DNA of 59,863 nt from Opitutaceae bacterium. GTDB lineage: Bacteria > Verrucomicrobiota > Verrucomicrobiia > Opitutales > Opitutaceae. Made by a program: the position numbers and the translations under genes. The DNA lies in NCBI GenBank assembly GCA_003164715.1, contig PLTZ01000051.1, forward strand, positions 1-59,863, written 5' to 3'. The notes under the pieces are model-generated. The model had not been told where the DNA came from and made no database searches. It worked only from the letters and a program-made list of their open reading frames with translations. Below are positions 52,056-59,863 of the stretch, piece by piece (position 1 is the first letter of the stretch; every line of letters begins with the position of its first letter).

Positions 52056-52153
52056 AATGAGCAGCACAGATATTGCCAGTTGGATAGGCAGCTTAAGCAA
52101 CTCTCTGGCATTGGTAATGCCCAGACACAAAAGGATTTGCAGTGAAATCGTTA

Positions 52154-52160
52154 CGCAAAC
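52154..52160 (+). promoter_or_regulatory. CGCAAAC half-site upstream of the arylsulfotransferase gene
   Basis: GTTACGCAAACTTGG carries the same core as the sites at 1709, 30966 and 37102. The AACTTGG at 52158 and CCAAGTT at 52211 form a distant inverted repeat around it. Confidence 0.35.
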
Positions 52161-52217
52161 TTGGATTCCCTAATAGCGACAGCCGACGCTTTCGTGGCGA
52201 AACGCTGAAACCAAGTT

Positions 52218-52230
52218 ACGAAAGTTTCGT
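52218..52230. promoter_or_regulatory. 13-bp operator-like palindrome before the arylsulfotransferase gene
   Basis: ACGAAA, one base, TTTCGT is a perfect inverted repeat that ends 13 bp before the ATG at 52244. Its position would block transcription or translation start. Confidence 0.45.
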
Positions 52231-52243
52231 CTTCTCATGAAAC

Positions 52244-54835
52244 ATGGTTACGTTTTGTTGTGGGTCCGTCCGTGACGACGCCCCCAAAGCCTATTGCCCC
52301 TCTGTAGCTACGATCGCGCTAATTGCGTGCGGTTTGCTTTCGGCTCCCCACGCAGCCGCGCAGTCGATCAGTCCGCCGCCAGTAACGATCCTCCAAAACA
52401 ATGGGTCGCTGGCAGACGGCTTCATCTTCATAGGGCCCCAGGCCGTCTCCGCCCCCAGCAAAGCCCAGGGCCCAGAGATCATCGACAGCCAGGGCCGCAT
52501 TGTCTGGTTTTTCCCGTCGCCGGCCCCTGAGGGGGCCTCAGATTTTCGGGTCCAGACCTACAACGGCAATCCCGTGCTCACCTGGTCGCAAACTGCCGCA
52601 TACGGAGCCGTAAATCCGCCCACCTCAATCGACTATATCCTTGATAACACCTACTCGGTCGTGGCGACCGTCAAGGCGGGTAACGGCTACAACGCCGATC
52701 AGCACGAGTTTCAGTTGACCCCCCAGAATACGGCGCTCATCGCCATCAACGACGTTGTTCAAATGGACCTTTCCTCCGTCGGAGGCCCGACGAATGGCAG
52801 CGTGGAAGAAGGCTCTGTGCAGGAGATCGATATTGCCACAGGGGCGGTGCTTTTTCAGTGGCACAGTCTGGACCACGTTCCGCTTACGGATAGCTACTAC
52901 GCCTATACGCCCGGCCAGACTACGCCGTACGATTACTTCCATATCAACTCGGTGAAGCTCGACACAGACGGGAACATCCTCATTTCGTCACGCCACACTT
53001 GGACGGTCTACAAGGTCAATCGAACCACGGGAGCCCTTATCTGGCGGCTCGGTGGTAAGGAAAGCGATTACGCGCTCGGCACGGGCCTTCCTTTCGCCTG
53101 GCAGCATGACGTTGAGGCCGTCGACTCGCAAACACTCAGGATCTTCGACAACGAGTCGGACGGAGTCCCCGTGCTGCCTTACTCACGAGTGATCTGGGTG
53201 AATCACAATGATACGGCAATGACGGCGAGCGTAGTGCAGTCGCTCGTGCATCCAGACAACCTTTCGGTTTATGCGGAGGGCAACGCTCAGACGCTCGGCA
53301 ACGGCGACACGTTTGTTGAATGGGGGATCCTGGGGCGGCTTTCCGAGTTCAGCCCAGCGGGCCAGCTGCTTTTCGACGCGCAGGAGGCTCCGGGCTTTGC
53401 CTCCTACCGCGGCTTTCGCTTCCAATGGAGTGGCGCCCCGACGACCAGTCCAACTGCAGTAGCGCTACAAGACAGCGATGGGACCCTTTCTGTCCACGCA
53501 GTCTGGAATGGCGCGACCCAAGTGGCTTCATGGCAAGTTATGGGAGGGGAAACCGCCAGCACTCTTGGCGTGATAAGCACAGTGCCGTGGAATGGACTGG
53601 ACACCGTGATTCCGATTTCCGGATCGGTGAAGGACATCCAAGTTGTCGCCTTAAACTCGGCTGGAGCCGCCATCGGAACGAGCGCGACGATTTCGGGCCC
53701 GTTTGCCAACGTATTTTCCACTCAACCGACATCGCAGACAGTCGCGGCCGGCAGGTCGGTTGCTTTCAACGCCGTGGCGTTGTTCCCCGCGCCGCCAAGC
53801 TACCAGTGGCTCTTTAACGGAAGCCCATTGACGAATGGCACCACGGGTGGAACTACAATTTCTGGAGCGACTGGCTCGACGCTTGTCATCGCCGGAACGA
53901 CCGTGGCCAATGCCGGGTCCTATTCATGCGTTGCCACGAGTCTCGGCAATTCGGTCACAAGCAGTTCAGCGACTCTCACGATCAGCCCGGCAACGAATGC
54001 AGGTTGGCTCGCAGACATATCTTGCCGGTCTGCCGTAGGAGCGGGAGAGAACGCTCTCATTATTGGCTTTGTGGTGGGAGGCCAAGGCACGTCAGGCTCA
54101 GAACCCTTGCTGATCCGGGCCGCAGGACCGGCTCTCGCCCAATTTGGCGTTTCCGGCTCCCTTCCGGATCCGGAGCTTCAGCTTGACGCCTCAAACGGGG
54201 TCGTCGCATCGGACAGCGGTTGGGCCGGCAACCCCCAGATCGCTTCGACAGCCGCCTTGGTTGGGGCATTTTCCTGGAATAGCGGCTCTAGTATGGACTC
54301 CGCACTCGACGAATCCCTAGCTCCCGGGGCTTTTTCGGCCGTCATTTCTGGCGCTAGCGGGGACACTGGGGTTGCGCTTGGCGAGGTGTATGACGCCACG
54401 CCAGCCGCTAGCCGCATTCCCACGACGCCCCGTCTTATCAACTTGTCCGGCCGAGCCCAGGTGGGGACAGGCGGCAACGTACTGATTGCAGGCTTTGTGA
54501 TCGGAGGAGCAACCTCAGAAACCGTTCTTATTCGCGGATCCGGCCCCGCGCTTGCCCAGTTCGGCATCTCCGGCGCCCTGACGGACCCGCTGCTTCAACT
54601 CTACCAAAGCAACGGCGATGGAACGTCCACTTTGCTTGGAAGCAATGCCGATTGGAATGGCGATGCCCAGATTGCGGCAACGGCCACTTCTGTTGGGGCA
54701 TTCTCCTGGGGCACCTTCGCATCGGCAGATTCCGCGCTCCTCGTCACGCTTCCACCGGGCGCTTATACGGCACAGATTTCCGGAGCAAGCGGGGACACAG
54801 GGGTTTCTCTCGTCGAGGTTTACGAAGTCCCATAG
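52244..54835 (+). CDS. Secreted arylsulfotransferase-like protein with Ig and C-terminal repeat domains
   Basis: The 863-residue protein has an N-terminal signal (IALIACGLLSAPHAAA, about residues 24-40), then an arylsulfotransferase-type propeller (about 45-420) with YDYFHINSVKLDTDGNILIS, VYKVNRTTGALIWRLGGKES and WQHDVEAV. An Ig-like domain follows (about 490-580, YQWLFNGSPL, GSYSCVAT), then two homologous C-terminal beta units (GENALIIGFVVGG and GGNVLIAGFVIGG; both with LIRxxGPALAQFG). Its base composition is visibly less GC-rich than its neighbours. It is a cargo gene inside the insertion. Sulfotransfer is inferred from fold; extracellular binding may be the main role. Confidence 0.82.
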   Translation: MVTFCCGSVRDDAPKAYCPSVATIALIACGLLSAPHAAAQSISPPPVTILQNNGSLADGFIFIGPQAVSAPSKAQGPEIIDSQGRIVWFFPSPAPEGASDFRVQTYNGNPVLTWSQTAAYGAVNPPTSIDYILDNTYSVVATVKAGNGYNADQHEFQLTPQNTALIAINDVVQMDLSSVGGPTNGSVEEGSVQEIDIATGAVLFQWHSLDHVPLTDSYYAYTPGQTTPYDYFHINSVKLDTDGNILISSRHTWTVYKVNRTTGALIWRLGGKESDYALGTGLPFAWQHDVEAVDSQTLRIFDNESDGVPVLPYSRVIWVNHNDTAMTASVVQSLVHPDNLSVYAEGNAQTLGNGDTFVEWGILGRLSEFSPAGQLLFDAQEAPGFASYRGFRFQWSGAPTTSPTAVALQDSDGTLSVHAVWNGATQVASWQVMGGETASTLGVISTVPWNGLDTVIPISGSVKDIQVVALNSAGAAIGTSATISGPFANVFSTQPTSQTVAAGRSVAFNAVALFPAPPSYQWLFNGSPLTNGTTGGTTISGATGSTLVIAGTTVANAGSYSCVATSLGNSVTSSSATLTISPATNAGWLADISCRSAVGAGENALIIGFVVGGQGTSGSEPLLIRAAGPALAQFGVSGSLPDPELQLDASNGVVASDSGWAGNPQIASTAALVGAFSWNSGSSMDSALDESLAPGAFSAVISGASGDTGVALGEVYDATPAASRIPTTPRLINLSGRAQVGTGGNVLIAGFVIGGATSETVLIRGSGPALAQFGISGALTDPLLQLYQSNGDGTSTLLGSNADWNGDAQIAATATSVGAFSWGTFASADSALLVTLPPGAYTAQISGASGDTGVSLVEVYEVP

Positions 54836-54977
54836 TCGCTTCAAGTTCGGCGGGGTAATCATCCGCTGAGTGACCGGTCCAGAGCACGGTGACGCTAGGA
54901 TTCGCCGCCGAAATCGGACACCATTTGAATCCGAGAGGCGGGGGGAAGGCGGGGCTGTCGCCCCCCCTCTCCACCCC

Positions 54978-54991
54978 GATCCTTTAGGATC
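54978..54991. repeat. Short hairpin downstream of the arylsulfotransferase gene
   Basis: GATCCT, two bases, AGGATC pair as a 6-bp stem, 140 bp after the stop. No T-run follows. It lies in the C-rich stretch before the right insertion end. Confidence 0.4.
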
Positions 54992-55066
54992 TTGGTTCCG
55001 GAAGTGAGGAAGCTCGCTCCCTCCGCTTGTACCCCTCCCTCAGTAGCACTCTCAGGTAATGCAACA

Positions 55067-55085
55067 GTGGCGGTTTCTAATTGTC
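55067..55085 (-). repeat. Right copy of the inverted end-like repeat of the insertion
   Basis: The minus strand reads GACAATTAGAAACCGCCAC, matching 51886-51904 at 16 of 19 positions in inverted orientation. From the border at 55116 inward the minus strand reads TCGTCAACGACAGATG, which has the repeated-motif look of an IS21-type end. The border tips also share TC-x-T and CGACA at the same offsets. Confidence 0.5.
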
Positions 55086-55116
55086 ATCACCGCCGGGAAA
55101 CATCTGTCGTTGACGA

Positions 55117-55412
55117 CCGAGCAGCTTCCAAAGCGGCTCGCGGGCGCCGAAGGACTGCTTTAAATCGAGCGCGACGTCCCTCGGGGTGGTGCTTTCGCAG
55201 GCCTTTGAGAATTCGATGGCATCCCGCAATCGCCCGGAATCCATGCCGCACGTCTCGGGCAGGCGATGCTCCCAGCTGCCACGGGGTGGGGAATAGGCCG
55301 CATCTTTGCCGGACAATCCGGCCTGGGTGAGCCCGATTGCCAATGCAACGCCAAGTTGCGGTGCCAGAAAGGCGGTTCGCCAGCCGGGGAATCTCATGAC
55401 CAATTCATTCAT
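55117..55412 (-). pseudogene. Serine hydrolase (beta-lactamase fold), 5' part of the disrupted gene
   Basis: From ATG 55412 the frame gives a signal-like N-terminus (MNELVMRFPGWRTAFLAPQL, then GVALAIGLTQAGLSG) and then SWEHRLPETCGMDSGRLRDA and SFGAREPLWKLLG, the sequence that normally precedes the SxxK domain in this hydrolase family. After LLG at 55117 the frame runs into insertion DNA and stops at 55077. The rest of the gene resumes at 51877. The two parts total about 355 codons. A longer frame from 55679 adds non-family residues and is not used. Confidence 0.85.
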
Positions 55413-55834
55413 CGGCCGCCGGGAGTGCAGGTGCCGAAGACGTTGACCAAAGCATGAGAGGAATCCTTTTGCGCGGAAATTCGTTCGCAAACGCCATGCT
55501 GGCGGTGTTGCATTCACGTTATGCGCAGGGTGCCCCATCCGGAGGTCCCTGAACCCGCGCTGCGCGTGCAGTCGAGTGCCCTCCTGCCTGTGCCGAACCC
55601 CGTGACCGAAGGGAGCCATAATGTTCAAAAAGAATTCAAATAAGGCAATAATTCTCAATTTAAGTATAACCAAACTCATTCACATCACCTCCCGGATGGG
55701 GTATAAACCCCCCGTCTACACGTCAGTTTCAAGCGGATTTACCCCCGTGAGCTGACAGTTCGCCCCCACAAACGGACAATCCCCACCAAGGATTATTCCG
55801 CCCCTGTCCCTAACCCTAACAAAAACACCAAAAC
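55413..55834. other. Intergenic region before the TonB-dependent receptor
   Basis: This 422-bp stretch is between the disrupted hydrolase start and the receptor gene and holds no supported gene. It has a CGCAAACG site at 55496-55503 and an AT-rich patch at about 55620-55680. A short GGGG-TATAAA-CCCC hairpin lies at about 55700-55713. Promoters for both flanking genes are expected here. Confidence 0.5.
55496..55503 (+). promoter_or_regulatory. CGCAAACG half-site upstream of the disrupted hydrolase
   Basis: TTCGTTCGCAAACGCC contains the shared CGCAAACG core, 84 bp upstream of the hydrolase ATG on the minus strand. It may also serve the divergent receptor gene. Confidence 0.35.
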
Positions 55835-58800
55835 ATGCCTGCTAATCGTACTTTGGCGTTGCTTCGTGCCCTCTCGGTCACATCAGCGCTTGGTTTCACA
55901 GTAGTGCCACGACTCGCGGTTGCGCAGACCGCTCCTGCTACGGAAACGACGACAACGACGGTGACCGCGGCGCCCGCAGCGCCTGAGTCGGAAGAGCCCA
56001 TGGTGCTCTCGCCGTTCGTGGTCGACGCGTCCGAGGACAAGGGAAGCTACAAGGCCAACAGCACGTTGGCCGGCACCCGCGTCCGCACGGACCTCAAGGA
56101 CGTTTCCTCAGCGATTACCGTGGTGACCGCGCAGTTCCTGCAGGACACGGGCGCCAAGAACCAGGAAGACCTCCTGGTCTACACACCCAGCACGGAAGTC
56201 ACGGGACTACGCGGTAACTTCTCCGGCGTGGCGGGCACCGCCAACCCGTCTGAGAACACGGTTTCCTCGACAACCCGCGTCCGCGGCCTCGATGCGGCCG
56301 ACAACACACGCGACTACTTCCTGACGGACATTCCGTGGGACAGCTTTGACGTGGGCCGCGTCGACCTCCAGCGCGGACCGAACTCGATCCTGTTCGGCAC
56401 GGGCAGCCCGGCGGGCATCGTCAATGTCAGCACGAACGGCGCCGCCTTCAACAATTCGTACAACATTACGAATCGCGTCGACGAATACGGTTCACTGCGC
56501 GACTCGGTCATGCTGAACCAGGAGATCATCCCCGGCGTCCTCGCGATCCGGCTCGCGGCGTTGGAGGATGACGAGAAGTTCGAACAGTCATCCGCGTTCG
56601 AGAACACGAAACGCTACTACGGCGCCTTCCGTTTTGATCCCAAGCTGTTTGGCAAGGACAGCCATACGTCCATCCGCGGCAATTTCGAGAAGGGCACCTA
56701 CACAGGCGACGCCCCGCGCGACATCCCGCCGATAGACGAGATCACGCCTTGGTTCGCATCCTCGATTACGGTCGGCGGCGTGACCAATCCAGGTTACAAC
56801 AAGCTTATCGTCAACCACTTCAGCCTCGCTAACGTGACCCCATGGGGCGGCGGTACGGTGCCCGGTGGCCAGGGTGGACCCCTCGCTTCGGCAGACCTCG
56901 CGAATGAGGGCCGCGTGTTTTGGCCCGATGTCCAGAACTTCTTTGAAGCCACGCCGCAATCCCAGAACAACATTTCTGGAGCGGTCGCGCCCGGCGGCGA
57001 TGCCATCAAGGTCATCACCGGCCAGCAGCAGACGGGCCTGCAGACAGGCGGCCTTGGCGGCGCGAGCCCGTCTTTCTCGACCGGCTTCATCCCCGTCGTG
57101 GTTCCTGATTTCGCAGGATACGCACAATACATCGGAACCAACAACTCACCTCAATCCGGGTACACCGCCCCGTACACCGCCATCCCTGGCGGAGTGTATT
57201 ATACCGACAAGGTGATCACCGACACCTCGATCTTCAACTTCTACAAGCATCTCCTCGACGGCCCGAACAAGCATGAGTGGAAGAGCTGGAGCGCATTCGA
57301 CCTCGCGCTCGACCAGACCTTCTTCGACGACCGCCTCGGCATTGAGTTTGCCTACGACCAGCAGCATTACGTCGAGGGAGCTGAGCCCTTCCTGGAGGGC
57401 ACGAACTACGGCATCAGCATCGACATGAACGCGACCTATGCCGACGGCACGGCCAATCCCAACGCTGGACGCCCCATGGTGGCCAATGCGACGTCGGGCG
57501 GTGAGGATAACAACTACCAGACCACGACGAACCGCGAGACCTACAGGATCACGCCCACGGTTGAGCTCCGCTCGTCGGACTTCTTCAGCAGCCCCACGAT
57601 GACCTGGCTCCTTGGGAAGAGCGACCTCACAGCCCTGTATGAGAAGAACACGGTGGTCCAATCCAGCTACCAGTTCGCCGAGTTCGCAACGACGCCGGCA
57701 TACAACATCGACAACAACCTCAACACTGCGGTGACGGCGTCCGAGGGAATCGGCTCAAACCGCAGCTTCGAGTGGCTGGCGTACCTCGGGCCGAGCCTGA
57801 CCGGCGCCTCAAGTGCCTCGGGCGCGAACCTGAACGCGATCAACTTCGTCATCGCCCCGCAGCCGCACGAGACGACACTCGACTTCAACTCGTCTTGGGC
57901 TCCGTCGACAAATCCGACCGCCCCGGGCTACGTGAATCCGGCCGCCCCGTATACCTACACGAGCTTCGTGAACGGCACGACGACCACGAACTCAACGCAG
58001 CTCCAGAATCCGGCCAACTACGTTGGATGGCAGAATGAGAACATCGACTACATGTACGCCAGCAACCCGCAGGATCTCCCGGGTCTGGTTGCTTCTGCCA
58101 ACCGGACGCGCTACACGGATGAATCCCAAGGCATCACCTGGCAGGGGTATTTCTTCGGCGGCGACCTCGTGCCGTCACTCGGGTGGCGCAAAGACAAGAT
58201 CACGAACTACCAGTCAAACTCGCCGATCGACCAGGCCGACGGGTTCGTTAGCCTGAGCTACCCGGACAACCTGTCGTCGCGCACGGATGTGCAGGGAACC
58301 AGCAAGACGTGGGGCGGTGTCTACCACTTCCCGAAGGCGCTGATGTCGAAGCTGCCCTATGATTCGACGTTCAGCATCCTGTTTGACCGTTCCGAGAACT
58401 TTAAGCCGGACGCGGCCCGCTTGGACCTGAACAGCAATCCGATCCCGAATGCCACCGGCACGACAACGGAGTTCGGCTTTGTTGCCACGACACTTGCGGA
58501 CAAGGTCTCGCTGAAGGTCGACTGGTTCAAGACGACCGTCAAGAACGCCTCCCTCGGCGAAACCAGCGGCAACTCGATCGCCGGTCTCGGCCAGAACGCC
58601 TACTTCATCGCAGACGGCCTCATCTGGGGCTATGGCTGGGCGACGGAGCTCCAGGACGGCCTCCGCGGTAACCTTGGCAACGGCGTGTCCAGCATCACAC
58701 CCGGAACCAACTACTGGGATTACGGCGCAGGCAGCGGCTATGCCGTCGGCAGCCCGCAATACCTCGCGACCAACGCGGCCTCGGCGGCCATTGTGAATGC

Positions 58801-59692
58801 GTGGGTCAACAATCCGATGTCCGCGAACTTCTACACGGGCTACCAAGTCTCACCCGTGCTCAATCCGACGCTTGCCAAGACGACCGGCCTCCTCATGAGC
58901 GGCTACACGTCGGGCAACAACGACACGAACGGGCTTAACCTGGGCGGCGGTTCGAACTTCGGAGACCACCAGTCGACGGTCGACAACCTGTCCAAGGGCG
59001 TCGAGCTCGAGCTGGCCTTCCAGCCCACAAGAAACTGGAACCTCACGCTCAACTACTCGCACGTCAACGCAACGCACGAGAACATCGACCCGGCCATGCA
59101 GACGTTCCTGAGCGCGATGACCGGATTCATGAACGGGCCCGCGGGCCAGATCCGCATGTGGTGCAACCAGTGCACAGGCCCAGGCAATGCGCTGGGCGTC
59201 GACTGGAACAACAGCATCATCGCCCCGTGGACGGTGCAGCTGAACGACCAGGGCCACGCGGCTCCGGAAGTGGCGCCCTGGAGGCTCAACCTCATCACGA
59301 CCTACAACTTTGACCGCGGCTTCGTCAAGGGCTGGTTCGTGGGTGGCGCGCTTCGCATTGAGGCGGCCCGTATCCTGGGCTACCATTACGACCCGAACTT
59401 CGTGAACGTGAACTCCACGGACCCGAACTACGCGAACGTAACGGCGGTGACCCATGGCGGTCTCAACGTCAACGAGCCGTTCTACGGATCGAATGACACC
59501 CATCTGGACGCCTGGCTCGGCTATTCCAGGAAGATATACCGGAACGTCAACTGGCGCATTCAGCTCAACCTGCAGAACGTGGGTGAGAAGGATCACCTGG
59601 TCGCCGCGGGCATCGAGCCCGATGGCAGCTACGCTCTGGATAGGATCCAGCTCGGAATGGGCTGGCGCCTTGAGAACTCGTTCGACTTCTAA
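55835..59692 (+). CDS. TonB-dependent outer-membrane receptor with plug domain
   Basis: The 1285-residue protein has a signal peptide (ALSVTSALGFTVVPRLAVAQ), a Thr/Ala/Pro-rich spacer, the conserved segment EEPMVLSPFVVDASEDKGSY, then the plug domain (LAGTRVRTDLKDVSSAITVV, VDLQRGPNSILFGTGSPAG) and a long barrel ending in GMGWRLENSFDF with the usual terminal Phe. The MVLSPFVV element is typical of Opitutaceae receptors of this kind. It should import a large substrate, probably a glycan fragment or siderophore, with TonB energy. No SusD-like partner is next to it in the window. Confidence 0.92.
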   Translation: MPANRTLALLRALSVTSALGFTVVPRLAVAQTAPATETTTTTVTAAPAAPESEEPMVLSPFVVDASEDKGSYKANSTLAGTRVRTDLKDVSSAITVVTAQFLQDTGAKNQEDLLVYTPSTEVTGLRGNFSGVAGTANPSENTVSSTTRVRGLDAADNTRDYFLTDIPWDSFDVGRVDLQRGPNSILFGTGSPAGIVNVSTNGAAFNNSYNITNRVDEYGSLRDSVMLNQEIIPGVLAIRLAALEDDEKFEQSSAFENTKRYYGAFRFDPKLFGKDSHTSIRGNFEKGTYTGDAPRDIPPIDEITPWFASSITVGGVTNPGYNKLIVNHFSLANVTPWGGGTVPGGQGGPLASADLANEGRVFWPDVQNFFEATPQSQNNISGAVAPGGDAIKVITGQQQTGLQTGGLGGASPSFSTGFIPVVVPDFAGYAQYIGTNNSPQSGYTAPYTAIPGGVYYTDKVITDTSIFNFYKHLLDGPNKHEWKSWSAFDLALDQTFFDDRLGIEFAYDQQHYVEGAEPFLEGTNYGISIDMNATYADGTANPNAGRPMVANATSGGEDNNYQTTTNRETYRITPTVELRSSDFFSSPTMTWLLGKSDLTALYEKNTVVQSSYQFAEFATTPAYNIDNNLNTAVTASEGIGSNRSFEWLAYLGPSLTGASSASGANLNAINFVIAPQPHETTLDFNSSWAPSTNPTAPGYVNPAAPYTYTSFVNGTTTTNSTQLQNPANYVGWQNENIDYMYASNPQDLPGLVASANRTRYTDESQGITWQGYFFGGDLVPSLGWRKDKITNYQSNSPIDQADGFVSLSYPDNLSSRTDVQGTSKTWGGVYHFPKALMSKLPYDSTFSILFDRSENFKPDAARLDLNSNPIPNATGTTTEFGFVATTLADKVSLKVDWFKTTVKNASLGETSGNSIAGLGQNAYFIADGLIWGYGWATELQDGLRGNLGNGVSSITPGTNYWDYGAGSGYAVGSPQYLATNAASAAIVNAWVNNPMSANFYTGYQVSPVLNPTLAKTTGLLMSGYTSGNNDTNGLNLGGGSNFGDHQSTVDNLSKGVELELAFQPTRNWNLTLNYSHVNATHENIDPAMQTFLSAMTGFMNGPAGQIRMWCNQCTGPGNALGVDWNNSIIAPWTVQLNDQGHAAPEVAPWRLNLITTYNFDRGFVKGWFVGGALRIEAARILGYHYDPNFVNVNSTDPNYANVTAVTHGGLNVNEPFYGSNDTHLDAWLGYSRKIYRNVNWRIQLNLQNVGEKDHLVAAGIEPDGSYALDRIQLGMGWRLENSFDF

Positions 59693-59745
59693 GGCCGCAG
59701 TTTCCTAGGCGGGTGACCGCCTGGGGAACAAGCGACAAAGACTCA

Positions 59746-59779
59746 GGTCCGGCGGCGAAAAGCCGCCGGACCTTTTTTT
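59746..59779 (+). terminator. Strong intrinsic terminator of the TonB receptor gene
   Basis: GGTCCGGCGGC (59746-59756), a GAAAA loop and GCCGCCGGACC (59762-59772) form a perfect 11-bp stem followed by seven T. It lies 54 bp after the stop codon. It is the best terminator in the window. Confidence 0.92.
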
Positions 59780-59863
59780 ATGCGCCTGGCAAATCACCGG
59801 GCAGGAGAGAGGGAACCCGGTCTGAGGTAAGGCGCCACGGGTAACGTCCGGATTGTTGCGCAC

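Larger units (their letters stand above)
51878..55116. mobile_element. Degenerate IS21-like insertion carrying an arylsulfotransferase gene
   Basis: This 3,239-bp segment interrupts the serine hydrolase frame. CCGAGC stands at both borders (51872-51877 and 55117-55122), consistent with a 6-bp target duplication, within the 4-8 bp made by IS21-type elements. The left part encodes the last 56 codons of an IstB; istA and most of istB are absent. The right border holds an end-like sequence whose 19 bases match the left part in inverted orientation at 16 positions. The rest is the arylsulfotransferase gene. Boundaries are from reading frame homology and the duplication, not from a database. Confidence 0.65.

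Noticed and set aside
55413-55679. N-terminal extension of the disrupted hydrolase frame to 55679
   Set aside because: The extra 89 residues show no family match and precede a good ATG followed by a signal-like sequence at 55412.
55811-55825. Telomere-like CCCTAACCCTAAC before the TonB receptor
   Set aside because: Only two repeat units in a bacterial intergenic region, so a chance short repeat.
1-59863. tRNA, rRNA or CRISPR arrays
   Set aside because: No cloverleaf ends, conserved rRNA stretches or regularly spaced repeats were seen by eye; a covariance-model scan would be needed to exclude a missed small RNA.

Overview
The window looks like chromosomal DNA of a high-GC verrucomicrobium, most likely an Opitutaceae-like lineage. 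The clues are a TonB-dependent receptor with the MVLSPFVV-type N-terminus, C-terminal beta repeats in the arylsulfotransferase that I associate with Opitutaceae, a fused CcoN-CcoO oxidase subunit, frequent starts without a Shine-Dalgarno sequence, and many Gfo/Idh/MocA oxidoreductases and TIM-barrel sugar isomerases. Taxonomy is inferred from protein character only. I saw no tRNA, rRNA or CRISPR array, and no recognisable transcription factor gene.

Layout. (1) 79-1485: a secreted outer-membrane beta-barrel protein. (2) 2435-15017: a respiratory block on the + strand: hemA and hemN (heme), a CcoS-like small protein, fused ccoNO, a CcoQ-like protein, single-heme ccoP, ccoG, a 53-residue membrane protein, a SafE-type membrane protein, a CPC-type copper P-type ATPase (ccoI-like) and a second P-type ATPase with a TPC motif. 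It couples heme supply, cbb3 oxidase subunits, assembly and metal loading. (3) 15040-16701: a multi-pass membrane protein, convergent with (4) 16751-23487, a minus-strand glycan set: GH94 phosphorylase, unknown coiled-coil secreted protein, class I/II aminotransferase and a secreted GH30-like glycosidase. (5) 23733-28474: GH9 and GH43 on +, nagB and nagA on -. (6) 28568-50828: a long catabolic region with a PQQ dehydrogenase carrying an embedded cytochrome c, DegT aminotransferase, NodB-type deacetylase, SSS and MFS transporters, nitrilase-type hydrolase, two TIM-barrel isomerases, an esterase, three Gfo/Idh/MocA oxidoreductases, an enolase-superfamily dehydratase, a CocE-type hydrolase and a GMC oxidoreductase. 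Together these suggest uptake, deacetylation or ester cleavage, oxidation to keto-sugars, isomerisation or elimination, and dehydration of unusual sugars.

(7) 51106-55412 is the most unusual part. One minus-strand serine hydrolase (beta-lactamase-fold) gene is cut in two by 3,239 bp of inserted DNA. The insert is bounded by a 6-bp duplication (CCGAGC at 51872-51877 and 55117-55122). It carries a + strand C-terminal remnant of an IS21-type IstB and a complete secreted arylsulfotransferase-like gene, and a related 19-bp sequence lies in inverted orientation near each end. It reads as a degenerate or non-autonomous IS21-like unit with a cargo gene. (8) 55835-59692: a large TonB-dependent receptor followed by a textbook intrinsic terminator.
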